Positions 1 to 9,235 of a DNA stretch of 23,351 nt are shown here, one piece after another (the stretch's first letter is position 1; every line of letters begins with the position of its first letter). The stretch spans positions 128,590 through 151,940 of the forward strand of contig JH152746.1 in NCBI GenBank assembly GCA_000226015.1, given 5' to 3'. The notes beneath the pieces were generated by a model. That model saw only the letters and a program-made list of their open reading frames with translations. It made no database searches and was not told the origin of the DNA. This DNA is from Mnemiopsis leidyi (Eukaryota; Ctenophora; Tentaculata; Lobata; Bolinopsidae). Position numbers and translations under genes: made by a program.

Positions 1-160
1 CCAACTGACCTCGGGCCTAAAGACTCGGAGTAGGTGGTNAGGGGTCTGTAGGGCTGGTGAACTATCAGACAACAGTCCATCATCTCGAGAAGGTAGAACT
101 CGCATTCCAACACGTGTTGTGGTCTGTAGTAGTAGTACAGTAAAGCATTGATAACAATAA
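1..160. other. Left-edge sequence with no recognised feature
   Basis: No open frame, RNA gene or repeat is recognised before the first transposon. One base (39) is unresolved. Confidence 0.5.
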
Positions 161-162
161 TA

Positions 163-462
163 CAGTAAAACCTCTATCTACCGTACCCTTATTTACCGTG
201 TCCATCGATTTACCGGGCCTTTCCCTTTCCCCCGATATTTCCCAATACAGTAAACCCTCTATCTACCGTATCTCTATCTACCGTATCTCTATCTACCGTA
301 CCTCTATATACCGTACCTCGATTTACCGGGCCTTCTCCCTTTCCCCCCATATTTCTCAATACAGTAAAACCTCTATTTACCGTACCCTTATTTACCATGT
401 CCCTCGATTTACTGGGCCTTCTCTTTTTCCCTCGCGAGGCCCGGTTAATAGAGTTTTTACTG
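163..462. mobile_element. Small pogo/Tc1-like MITE with TA target duplication and TIR-derived tandem repeats
   Basis: The element begins CAGTAAAACCTCTAT and ends with the inverse (ATAGAGTTTTTACTG), flanked by TA at 161-162 and 463-464. That termini plus TA duplication pattern is typical of non-autonomous pogo/Tc1-mariner elements (established knowledge). Its interior is largely made of copies of its own end: CAGTAAA recurs at 163, 247 and 361, and five 15-bp units close to CCTCTATCTACCGTA run from 256 to 330. Short open frames on both strands translate only this repeat and are not genes. The family assignment rests on termini alone, because there is no transposase. Confidence 0.8.
256..330. 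repeat. Five-unit 15-bp tandem repeat inside the MITE
   Basis: Units start at 256, 271, 286, 301 and 316, and all are variants of CCTCTATCTACCGTA. Each unit resembles the terminal inverted repeat of the host element, so the array seems to have grown by amplification of the transposon end. Confidence 0.85.
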
Positions 463-512
463 TACATAGGTTAATGGGAGATGTAACAATTTTTCTGGTC
501 GATTTGACTGTA

Positions 513-1082
513 CAGGAACTTAAAGCACCCTAATGGGCATCAATTGCACAACATATTTATTTTATTTTTTTATTCTAAGAGGACCTAATTTGTTTCTAAC
601 AATACTTTGTCTTCAAGTTAAAATTTGGCACAAAAATCGAGCCTAAATTGATTTCAAGTGTCTATAAATCTTTCCCCTTTATTTGGAAACAGACTAAACA
701 TAATGTATCAAAATTGTTCTATAGCTGTTCTCTACCTGTGTGCAAAGTTACGAGAGCGTTGACATTTCAGAGCAGTGTGTGCAAGTTTTCAAAGTTAGGT
801 AGCATGAAAAATAAAATTTTGGGACTTGCAACTTTGCACAACTGCGGCGAAATCAACGTTCATGAAATTTTACAGTTTATTAACGGAGGTTTCAACAAAG
901 TTTGAGCAAATTTTCAACATGGTTTAATGTAAAACGGCAAAGCGTCAATCATACAATAGAAATTTCCAAAACTTTCCTTTTTCTCGGAAAAATTTTCTTT
1001 TTATGGTTTCCTAAAATACGTCCTCTTAGAATACAAAAATTAGACGTGGAATTGATGCCCGTTAAGGTGCTTAAGGTTACTG
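513..1082. mobile_element. 570-bp MITE with about 75-bp imperfect terminal inverted repeats and TA duplication
   Basis: The left end (CAGGAACTTAAAGCACC, from 513) and right end (inverse of CAGTAACCTTAAGCACC, ending 1082) are inverted copies, and the similarity runs inward through GGGCATCAATT and TTCTAAGAGGAC to about 585 and 1015. TA flanks both sides (511-512 and 1083-1084). No transposase is visible: the open frames at 648-905 and 902-1162 are short, have no domain, and the second runs out of the element. It lies only 50 bp from the element at 163-462 and has a different terminal sequence. Confidence 0.75.
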
Positions 1083-1084
1083 TA

Positions 1085-1342
1085 CAGTCCGTTGGTCTAG
1101 CTGCCACAAACCCCTGTTTGCTACAATTCCCCCTTAAGCATCCCTTCTATCCGTTCGAATGATTTGTAGGATTTTGATTTTGCCTTTGTTATTATCATGT
1201 GTTTTTTGAATGCTATGGCAACACCTCCTCCTCTTCCTGGTCTGGATTGATGAATGATATTGTACCCGAGGTCTTTAATTTCTGCAATCTTAGAAGAGTC
1301 ACCTTTAACTTCCTTATGTAGATTTCCAAGGCATGACAGAAT
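1085..1342. other. Spacer 3' of receptor gene 1
   Basis: This 258-bp stretch between the MITE and the receptor stop codon shows no gene, and I see no clear AATAAA on the receptor strand. It probably includes the 3' untranslated region of the minus-strand receptor. Confidence 0.35.
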
Positions 1343-2395
1343 CTAGTTAATTGACCCGGAAACAGTCTCACGAGTTGTGTCCACATCCTTGCGCTGATCA
1401 GAGAGGGTTGTTCTGCAGCAGACTCTTTTCAAACATTTTGGTAGTTTCAGATCGCAGTCGGGGGTTAGAATGATATAGATGATCGGGTTGAGAGTTGAAA
1501 TCGCTGCTGGGATAATGTTTTGAAACAGAACGTAAGTCATTGCGACGTTTATCGGAGCATGGTCGGACAGTTTTATGCCGCTTTCTGGTGACGTAGCGAC
1601 AATGATAATAACGTGAATGAAACTACCAAGATTAGTGAGCAGTATTTTCATGCTACTTTTCATTCTCGTTCCCTCACGGCCTGTACTTTCTGAAACTGGA
1701 TTCAGATAAACTTTTATCAGCTCGTATGTAGTGAGTATTGATGTAAACATTGCTCCTATCTGTAGAATAAACGAAATTGTGACTAGGGCAAAGAAAAACT
1801 CTTTACCATTAACTTTAAATCCGACAATTATGGGACAGTAATTCCACGAAAAGGGTGCAATGTGTCTTTTTGCTGGGCCGCACTCTGTCTGCCCAGAGTC
1901 GATAAACATAGCACAACCGACCACTATTGGAATCCAGACGATGCTGGTGAGAAGTGATAATATCACGTACTTTGTCTTGATCTGAAAAAAAGGATATTTG
2001 ATCTTCAGGAAGCGGGTTATAGCCAGGAAGGCAGTGATGTGAGCCGGAGCGAATGACATGGTAAAAGCAATGACGGTGAAGAGTCTCATTACAAACGTAG
2101 CAGGGACATATTGCCAGTAGTAGTTCTCGTTGCACTCTTTTGTCTGACTGTTCTTGCATGCTTCTTCTTTATCTTTCAGAACAGTTGCAGCTAATAATCC
2201 AAAAAGGATCCAAGATGCAAAGAGATCTGTAGCAGACAGACAGAGATAGAGAGTTCTAGCAATGGAGCTTTGTTTCCCATAGTTGTGGTAGAAAACTCGA
2301 GAGTTGAGAGCAGTACAAAGGAGAAGAAGAAAGATACAGGATACTCCGATGTATATGTCTGGTGAAGTTACCCCTCCCTCACTGAAAACCGCCAT
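1343..2395 (-). CDS. Rhodopsin-like (class A) G-protein-coupled receptor, copy 1
   Basis: A single-exon 350-residue plasma-membrane receptor with seven hydrophobic segments: TM1 about 12-35, TM2 45-70, TM3 100-126, TM4 142-164, TM5 200-224, TM6 250-268, TM7 283-310. Class A landmarks are N31 in TM1, D57 in TM2, ITR with R128 at the DRY position, W154 in TM4 and NPIIY (303-307) in TM7. The usual CWxP motif of TM6 is absent, and no Cys sits at the top of TM3; C80 and C88 (loop 1) and C172 and C187 (loop 2) are conserved among the copies instead. The ligand is not predictable. The cytoplasmic tail is about 40 residues and Cys/Arg-rich, longer than in its paralogues. The start is the ATG shared by all copies. 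Confidence 0.93.
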   Translation of the reverse strand: MAVFSEGGVTSPDIYIGVSCIFLLLLCTALNSRVFYHNYGKQSSIARTLYLCLSATDLFASWILFGLLAATVLKDKEEACKNSQTKECNENYYWQYVPATFVMRLFTVIAFTMSFAPAHITAFLAITRFLKIKYPFFQIKTKYVILSLLTSIVWIPIVVGCAMFIDSGQTECGPAKRHIAPFSWNYCPIIVGFKVNGKEFFFALVTISFILQIGAMFTSILTTYELIKVYLNPVSESTGREGTRMKSSMKILLTNLGSFIHVIIIVATSPESGIKLSDHAPINVAMTYVLFQNIIPAAISTLNPIIYIILTPDCDLKLPKCLKRVCCRTTLSDQRKDVDTTRETVSGSIN

Positions 2396-2860
2396 TCTTC
2401 TGCAAAAATCTTTGGAATTTAATATTGAACAGTAATCTCGGCAAAACAGCTTAAAATTATTCGATCAACATGAGCCTTTTACTTTGCCTTAACTAAAAGG
2501 AAAGCTCAAAACTGCGACACACCTCTCCTGCATTCTAAAATAATTCTCAAAATTGTGGTGTAATTACCATCAGCTGCCCTTAATTACCATAACGAGAAGC
2601 TTCATAAGATCACCTGTACAATTTCCTGGCCAGAGTTTATTGTCATTGAGCGGTTGAAACTTGAAATCGGTACAATTGTGGTCGGGGCTATTTCCCTATC
2701 AGCCTCTTTTATTCGAAGGTGACGTTAATCCACCATCATGATAATAGGATCTTTACTTTAGCCCTTCTTAATTAAGAGGGGTTCACCCATCACACAAGCA
2801 AGAAATAAGTGGTATTGGCCTCTAGAACATTAATACCGTCGGTGGGTCATCTTAAACGTC
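2396..2860 (-). promoter_or_regulatory. Upstream block of receptor copy 1, shared with copies 2 and 4
   Basis: Colinear similarity continues beyond the start codon into non-coding DNA and matches the regions upstream of copies 2 (5026-5357) and 4 (8775-9235). Shared islands include GGCAAAACAG, CTCTCCTGCATTCT, CAGCTGCCCTTAATTA, a CACCTG E-box-like core and AATAAGTGGTATTG. This fixes the duplication unit as gene plus 5' flank. Any regulatory role is inference. Confidence 0.5.
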
Positions 2861-2869
2861 GCAATATTG

Positions 2870-4035
2870 TTGCAACCCAACAAAAATTGACAATTTTTTT
2901 ACGCTCGGCAAGTTAAACTGTACGTGGTGTATTAATAACCTAAATGTTTTACCAACCAACCCGTGTTTAAACTACTTAACGTTCATCTGATGACTCAGCT
3001 CTCAAGTCAGCTGCCCTTAATTGTCCTCGTGCTATGTCGCCTACTGGACTCTCCTATTAGCTTTAGGACACCTCACCGAATGTAAGCGATCTAAAAATAG
3101 ATCCCAAGACCCAAGTCTCACGGCAAAATTATATCCTGTTGTTTAAAAACTAACTTATAAAGTAAAATTGATTTACGCGATAAGTTGAATTAACTGTTGA
3201 GATAAGGAAATATGCATGCCCGTATAGCTTCACCAAAAATCGGTGCTGTAAGATTCAGGCAGCCGATCTATCATCGATAATGATAACAGACTAGCCAGAG
3301 AGAAACAAGTAGAGAAAAGGGAAACGAGGAAATTTTAAAGGCCAAAGTATGCAAGAATGTAGAAGAGATTGTGAAAGAAAGCAGAGAGTATTTAGAAGAA
3401 AAAACGGATAAGAAAAAGAAATGCAGAAAAGGAAGATATGCGATTGTGCGTTGTAATCATGTGGCATGGAAGCTCTATCCGGTAAAATGCGAATGATTAG
3501 ATTGGACGACAAAAAGATCAATTAATTGGTACACACTAAAATAGCATTGTGGTAACAAAATATTAATACATTGTTGTATCATTGACTGTTCTTTTGTAAG
3601 GACACATGTGTTTGTATACTGCACCCAGCTCCTACTACCGTTTATCCTACCTAAGCTTCGTGAAAGCCAGTTGAAACATACTATTTCTGTTATGTCTTAT
3701 TGTGGTGGTTCACTTAACCCTCATCTGTAATTAAGCTCCAGTTTGCAAGACATCCCGTTCTTGATACCAGTCGCTGCAGGGCAATAATGAGTTTACACTC
3801 TCTATCTGTCTATATTCTGTAGCTTAACCTGCTCAGTAACTACCTCCGTAAGGAGGATAACGGTTTTTTATCCTGGTCAGGGTTCCTGCTTCCCCAGCAG
3901 TTGTCATTATCCAAGACCTACGCAGTGTTGAACAGCTCCATATTTTCTGAAACAGTTTAATATTCTCTAATAATTGACACTAAATACTGCAGCTGTCTTT
4001 TCAAAAATGAATAAATTTTCGATTAGAAGGTTCTG
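2870..4035. other. Intergenic DNA between receptor copies 1 and 2
   Basis: No convincing gene. A 76-codon open frame at 3291-3521 (minus) is the antisense of purine-rich sequence and has no features of a protein. CAGCTGCCCTTAATT at 3008-3022 repeats a motif of the receptor upstream blocks, perhaps a remnant of another duplicated flank. Confidence 0.4.
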
Positions 4036-5025
4036 TCAACCAGAGTCCAGGACGACCCGTGTACGTTTGTTGACTTTAAAGTCGCAGTCTGGAGTCAGGA
4101 GGATGTAGATAAGAGGGTTTAATGTTGATATCAAGGCTGGAACTATAGTCTGGAACAACACATACGTTACAGCTCTTCCTATTGGGAAATGATCATCGAT
4201 TTTAACGTTACTCATGGTTGCTGTTACTGTGAGGATGAGAACGTGAATAAAACTTCCGAGATTAGTGAGCAGTATTTTCATGCTACTTTTCATTCTTTTT
4301 CCCTCCCGGCCTGTACTTTCTGAAACTGGATTCAGATAAACTTTTATCAGCTCGTATGTAGTGAGTATTGATGTGAACATTGCTCCTATCTGTAAAATCA
4401 CCGGAACCGCAATGATGAGGAGATAGTATCCCCTACTGTCTACCCTCAGCCCGAATATTATAGGGCAGTAGTTCCAGGCATAAGATACGATGGTAGTTTT
4501 TACTGGTCCGCATCTTGATTGTCCAGAATCGATAAACATGGCGCAGCTGACAACGGAAGGAATCCAGGTTATTGTTAAGAGCAGTAAGAGGATAACATGC
4601 TTTGTTTGCATCCGAAGAAAAGGATACTTTATCTTCAGAAAGCGGGTTGTGGCGAGGAAAGCTGTGATGTGAGCAGGGGTGAAGGACAGTGTAAAACTGA
4701 TGACTGTGTTTATCTTTACCCCTAAGGTAGCATTCATTGACCTCCAATAATACATTTCGTTGCACTCTCGCGCTGTACTAGTTTTACAATCCTCATCTTT
4801 TTTCTTTAGCGTATCTGCTGAGATGTATCCTAGAAGTACCCAGGACGAAATGAGATCTGTAGCAGAAAGACAGAGATAAAGAGTTCTAGCTACGGAGCCA
4901 TGTTTTCTGTAATTGTGGTAGAAAACTCGAGAGTTGTTAGCAGTACAAAGGAGAAGAAGACAGATACAGGATACTCCGATGTATATGTCTGGTGAAGTTA
5001 CCCCTCCCTCACTGAACACCGCCAT
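4036..5025 (-). CDS. Rhodopsin-like G-protein-coupled receptor, copy 2
   Basis: Intact 329-residue single-exon paralogue of copy 1; the two align without gaps over the first 310 or so residues. It keeps N31, D57, TTR with R128, W154, the loop cysteines C80, C88, C172 and C187, and NPLIY (303-307). The region from TM5 to TM6 is almost identical in DNA to copies 1 and 4 (4261-4394), whereas loop 1, loop 2 and the TM6-TM7 loop differ strongly. The tail after TPDC is about 15 residues and unlike that of copy 1. It may be a chemosensory or neuropeptide-type receptor of a lineage-specific family; the ligand is unknown. Confidence 0.93.
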   Translation of the reverse strand: MAVFSEGGVTSPDIYIGVSCICLLLLCTANNSRVFYHNYRKHGSVARTLYLCLSATDLISSWVLLGYISADTLKKKDEDCKTSTARECNEMYYWRSMNATLGVKINTVISFTLSFTPAHITAFLATTRFLKIKYPFLRMQTKHVILLLLLTITWIPSVVSCAMFIDSGQSRCGPVKTTIVSYAWNYCPIIFGLRVDSRGYYLLIIAVPVILQIGAMFTSILTTYELIKVYLNPVSESTGREGKRMKSSMKILLTNLGSFIHVLILTVTATMSNVKIDDHFPIGRAVTYVLFQTIVPALISTLNPLIYILLTPDCDFKVNKRTRVVLDSG

Positions 5026-5357
5026 TCTTCTGTAAAAATTCTTGGAATTTAAGATTGAATCGTAATCTAGGCAAAACAGCTTATATGAAATAGTATAATC
5101 AGTCGATCATATTATCTACTAAAAGTTAGTACCTACAACCTACTTTACTAGCCTTAAGTTACAACGAAGGTGCGACACCATCCTGAAACTGAAAGATCAC
5201 AGCTGTATCTCTCCCCTGCATTCTTATGTTAAGATATCTCTGCTGTAATCACTACCAAATGCCCTTAATTAGTGTATTACTCTCACGTGCAGCTTAAGAA
5301 GGTCACCTGTACAATTTACTGGGGAGATTTAATCGCCAGCGGTTGGAATCGTGGCAG
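5026..5357 (-). promoter_or_regulatory. Upstream block of receptor copy 2
   Basis: Homologous to the flanks of copies 1 and 4, including TTCTTCTG next to the start codon, GGAATTTAAGATTGAA, GCGACACCATC, the CACCTGTACAATTTACTGG segment and AGCGGTTG. The homology ends where a fragment of another receptor copy begins. Confidence 0.5.
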
Positions 5358-5418
5358 GAGAGCTATGCTTTCTATAGTTGTCGTAGAAAACTAGAGAGTT
5401 GAGACCAGTACAAAGGAT
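5358..5418 (-). pseudogene. Relic of a fifth receptor copy (TM1-loop 1 fragment)
   Basis: About 60 bp closely matches the segment of the receptor genes that encodes the end of TM1 and the first cytoplasmic loop. The minus-strand translation reads LNSLVFYDNYRKHS, against LNSRVFYHNYRKHG in the intact copies. Nothing of the receptor is left on either side. Confidence 0.75.
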
Positions 5419-6600
5419 CTGATACGCATTACGCAGGTTGAATCAGGTCACAAACAAGCTCCCAGCTAAATACCCGACCTTAGGACGGCGAGCATGCGAC
5501 TCGTCATTACTGATTACTGAGCATTATGTGAGACTGGAGGACATTGACAGTTAGCGAGCTCGTTATTCCAATCAAGTATATTTAAACAAGTCATGGCATC
5601 AGAAATCGGCATCTTATTACACTATAATGACACAAAAACTGAATGAAACAAAGTTTTTTCTCTATCGAGTTTATCCCTAGAAGGGATAAAGGAATCAGAA
5701 TCTTCCTCTGACACCCGAACAACCGGAAGGACGATCAGACCTACGACGCACTCCTCACCTCTACTCCTCTAACTCCTCATGACACTCAACAAGCGGAAGT
5801 CACAGTTCACAGATTAATGACACTTCGACCCAGCCAGCTACAGCACAGAATCAAACCAAGCGGACTGTTGCAGATTCAGCCGGGCATGGTTTAATTGATT
5901 ATTGAACTCTGAACTCTGAAATAAATTAGTGTCAAATTTTGTTATCTGAAGCGCTATGTCTTGCAATGAACGCATTTTTCGATGATCACATTTTCCTATT
6001 ACCGTTACGCTTTAGCATGTCTAACATGTACGCTTAAGACGCCAAGGCGGCGAATGTATATAATTCTAAGCGGCTTTTAGTGATTCAGTCCTTTAGTGAT
6101 TAAGTCCTACAATCAACTTATTAACCAGTACTTTATACGTCAGATATGTATGAGATAAACAAGAAGCCTGCTAAGCTATAACAACACAAGTGGGTAACAG
6201 CAAAACCGTAAAACTGTCCACTTAACTAATTTACTGTTATATGAGCTGCTAGTAATTATCCTCGTGTCATGCAACATCTGCGTGCTTCCCTTATTGGCGG
6301 GTCAACAGCTTACCATGTGATGTGCTTATGTAATCATGATCATTGTAATTATTCATTTAAGAACTCCTTAATACTAAAAGACACTGTGGGCGTGGACAAC
6401 AAAGTTTTCCTAAACAAAGAAACAAAGCTTCTAGGGGTTTTGAGCAGTGGCCTTGAACAGGGTAAGTAGTGATTACTCGCTCCGATTGTTCAAATTTTCT
6501 TGTTTTCTCTGAGTAGACTCGGACAAGGGACACAAGCTGTTAATTGGTAATCACGTTCCGATGTTCAACATCATAATCATACTCAATAAATGTAATTAAT
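5419..6600. other. Intergenic DNA between the relic and receptor copy 3
   Basis: No gene is supported. The open frame at 6269-6469 is short, has no domain and no relation to its neighbours. No clear repeat was found. Confidence 0.4.
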
Positions 6601-6608
6601 TTGTAGAA

Positions 6609-6658
6609 TTGAAATAGTTTAAAACTATTTCAACACTATTTCAACACTATTTCAAACA
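6609..6658. repeat. Palindrome with 11-bp direct repeats at the receptor truncation point
   Basis: Arms TTGAAATAGTTT (6609-6620) and AAACTATTTCAA (6622-6633) form a perfect 12-bp inverted repeat around one base. Two further ACTATTTCAA(A)C units follow directly and abut the stop codon of the truncated receptor. Confidence 0.85.
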
Positions 6659-7288
6659 CTATAAAGCCATAATGAGGACGAGAAAATATCCCCTACTGTC
6701 TTCCCTCAGCCCGAATATTATAGGACAGTAGTCCCAGACATAAGGTACAATGGTAACTTTTGTCGGTCCACATTTTGATTGTCCAGAAATGATAAACATG
6801 GCGCAGCTGTCAACTAACGGAATCCAGGTTATTGTTAAGAGCAGAAGGAGTATCACATTCTTCATTTGCATCTGTAGAAAAGGATACTTCATCGTTAGAA
6901 AGCGGGTTGTGGCAAGGAAAGCTGTGATGTGAGCCAGAGCACAGGACATGGTGAAAGTGAATACTGTCACGTATATCTTAACTGAAAGTAAAGCTTGTAA
7001 AAATCTCAAATGATAATTTTCATTGCACTCAGAAGTTGTACTGTTCTTGCATTCCCCGGTTTTATCATTTAAAACATCTACTGTGATGTATCCTAGAAGT
7101 ACCCAAGATGAGATGAGATCTGTAGCAGAAAGCCACAGATAGAGAGTTCTAGCAACGGAGCCATGTTTTCTGTAATTGTGGTCGAAAACTCGAGAGTTGA
7201 GAGCAGTACAGAGGAGAAGAAGAAAGATACAGGATACTCCGATGTATATGTCTGGTGAAGTTACCCCTCCCTCACTGAATACTGCCAT
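6659..7288 (-). pseudogene. Truncated rhodopsin-like receptor, copy 3
   Basis: The open frame (209 residues) starts with the same N-terminus as the other copies and covers TM1 to the start of TM5, with the TTR motif (R129) and the loop cysteines. After GYFLVLI it departs from the family and stops. TM5-TM7 and NPxxY are gone, so a functional receptor is unlikely. It has a one-residue insertion near TM3 relative to the others and less usual residues (D36, W52). The break falls at the palindrome and direct repeats at 6609-6658. Its 5' flank also does not match the other copies, so homology begins almost at the ATG. Confidence 0.85.
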
Positions 7289-7814
7289 TCTTTACGGTTT
7301 TGATATGTGGACCCAGACAAAGTCGAAACGTGTTACCTGCTAGCAACTTAGGTTAGGTCCCACGGGGGTCAGATCACACCATATTGTTAGTGACGTATCT
7401 GTGAAATGTGAGCCAGTGGAAATCTGGTCAGCCCTTAGGTTTGCTTGACTACTTTACTGCGAACTAACCCAACGGATACCACCTGCCCCTCATCACGGCC
7501 TTCTGTGAGGTTCTAAAACCGACTGTTTCATCAAGTCGTTAGATTATGATAAACAGTTATATTGCGTTTACCGAGCAGTTTCTAAGGAAATATGGACGCT
7601 GGAGGACATCAAGGTTTCATATTGGAATTATCTGAGGAACATAATCATAATTATTTTCCCAAAAATTTGCACCTCTTTATGGGTTCAAAGTAAGTTCATT
7701 CTTGACAGCTTCATAATGGTATCATGGAGCGCTAAATAACACAATGTTATCATGGAGAAGAACAAAAATTAATTTTCATGTTGTATTGCTATTTTAGTCT
7801 TTCTCTTATGATAA
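7289..7814. other. Spacer between receptor copies 3 and 4
   Basis: No coding sequence or clear repeat is seen. The DNA just upstream of the copy 3 ATG does not match the shared upstream block of copies 1, 2 and 4. Confidence 0.4.
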
Positions 7815-8774
7815 TCAACAAGGTTTTACATTACAATCAGGAGTAAGGATAATATAAATTATGGGGTTTAATGTAGAAATGAAGGCGGGGACTATTGTTT
7901 CGAACAAGATATAAGTAATTGCCATTTCCCTTGAAATTTCAGTGTCTGGAGTCACATCACTTTTGGCCGCAGTGATGACGATGATGAGAACGTGAATAAA
8001 ACTTCCGAGATTAGTGAGCAGTATTTTCATGCTACTTTTTATTCTTTTTCCCTCCCGGCCTGTACTTTCTGAAACTGGATTCAGATAAACTTTAATCAGC
8101 TCGTATGTAGTGAGTATTGATGTGAACATTGCTCCTATCTGTAGCATTGCAGATACAGCAATGATGAAGTAGAAATATCCGCTACTGCTAACTTTTACAC
8201 CCAAGATGATAGGGCAGTAGTTCCAAGCAAAGGGATTGGAGATGGATTTGAAGGGTCTGCAGTCTGGAGCCCCCGTGTCAATAAACATAGCACAACTCAC
8301 TATGACTGGAATCCAGGATATGGTTATGAGGAGTGATGTTATCACATATCTTAGTTTAAGTGGTCGGAATGGGTACTTGATCTTTAGATAACGAGTTGAC
8401 GCCAGGAATGCTGTGATGTGAGCTGGAGAAAAGGACATGGTGAAGCTGATGACTGTGTAAATTCTCATTCCTAGGGTTGCAACAGTCATTTTCCAGAAGT
8501 ATCGCTCGTTGCACTCCTCATCTTCACTGTTCTTGCAGTCTTCTTCTTTTTCTCTGAGAACGTTCACAGCATATATCCCTAGAAGTACCCAGGACGAAAT
8601 GAGATCTGTAGCAGAAAGACAGAGATAGAGAGTTCTAGCAACGGAGCCACGTTTTCTATAACTGTGGTAGAAAACTCGAGAGTTGAGAGCAGTACAAAGC
8701 AGAAGAAGAAAGATACAGGATACTCCGATGTATATGTCTGGTGAAGTTACCCCTCCCTCACTGAACACCGCCAT
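7815..8774 (-). CDS. Rhodopsin-like G-protein-coupled receptor, copy 4
   Basis: Intact 319-residue single-exon paralogue. Class A positions are conserved: N31, D57, STR with R128, W154, NPIIY (303-307), and C80, C88, C172 and C187. The tail after TM7 is only about nine residues, so helix 8 and the usual tail are essentially missing. An in-frame upstream ATG would add 23 residues (8775-8843), but I chose the start at 8774. It matches the start of every paralogue, and the upstream codons belong to the shared 5' flank, which ends in an acceptor-like TTTTGCAG four bases before the ATG. Confidence 0.92.
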   Translation of the reverse strand: MAVFSEGGVTSPDIYIGVSCIFLLLLCTALNSRVFYHSYRKRGSVARTLYLCLSATDLISSWVLLGIYAVNVLREKEEDCKNSEDEECNERYFWKMTVATLGMRIYTVISFTMSFSPAHITAFLASTRYLKIKYPFRPLKLRYVITSLLITISWIPVIVSCAMFIDTGAPDCRPFKSISNPFAWNYCPIILGVKVSSSGYFYFIIAVSAMLQIGAMFTSILTTYELIKVYLNPVSESTGREGKRIKSSMKILLTNLGSFIHVLIIVITAAKSDVTPDTEISREMAITYILFETIVPAFISTLNPIIYIILTPDCNVKPC

Positions 8775-9235
8775 TCTTCTGCAAAATTGCTTGGAATTTA
8801 AGATTGAATCGTAATCTAGGCAAAACAGTTTAAGATAATTCAATCAACATGAGCTTACTACTTCGCCTTAACTAACAGGAAAGCTCAAAACTGCGACACC
8901 ATCTTGAAAGTGAGAGATTAGAACTCTCTCCTGCATTCTAAAATAATCAAGAAAAGTCTGTTGTAATAACCATCAGCTGCCCTTAATTATCCTTCCGTGA
9001 AGCTTCATAAGGACACCTGATCAAATTACTGGTGAGAGTTAACCGCCAGTAAGCGGTTGAAATCTGTGCAATTGCGGTTATTTCCTATCAGCCAAATTTT
9101 ATTCAGAGGTGCCGTTAATTTACTAGGTAAGGATCTTGACATTAACCTTGATAGCTGCTCAAAAGAGGTTCACACATCACACAAACAAGAGATAAGTGGT
9201 ATTGACCTTTATACCGTCAGTTAGTCAAAAAATCT
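8775..9235 (-). promoter_or_regulatory. Upstream block of receptor copy 4
   Basis: The longest version of the duplicated 5' flank. It parallels the copy 1 flank through GCGACACCATC, CTCTCCTGCATTCTAAAATAA, CAGCTGCCCTTAATTA, AGCGGTTGAAA, TTCACACATCACACAA and AAGTGGTATTG, ending near 9235. Confidence 0.5.

Noticed and set aside
198-533. Open frame of SIYRTSIYR-type repeats, and the antisense frame with VDRDTVDRD repeats
   Set aside because: They are translations of the 15-bp tandem repeat in the MITE and cross its right border.
648-1162. Two small plus-strand frames inside the 570-bp MITE
   Set aside because: No transposase motif, AT-biased composition, and one runs past the element end.
1815-2159. 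Second frame antisense or overlapping in receptor copies (also 4433-4765, 4490-4672, 6750-6932)
   Set aside because: Shadows of the receptor coding sequence; they recur because the receptor DNA is duplicated.
8775-8843. 23-residue N-terminal extension of receptor copy 4
   Set aside because: The upstream ATG lies in the shared non-coding flank, and the extension is not kept as a start in the other copies.
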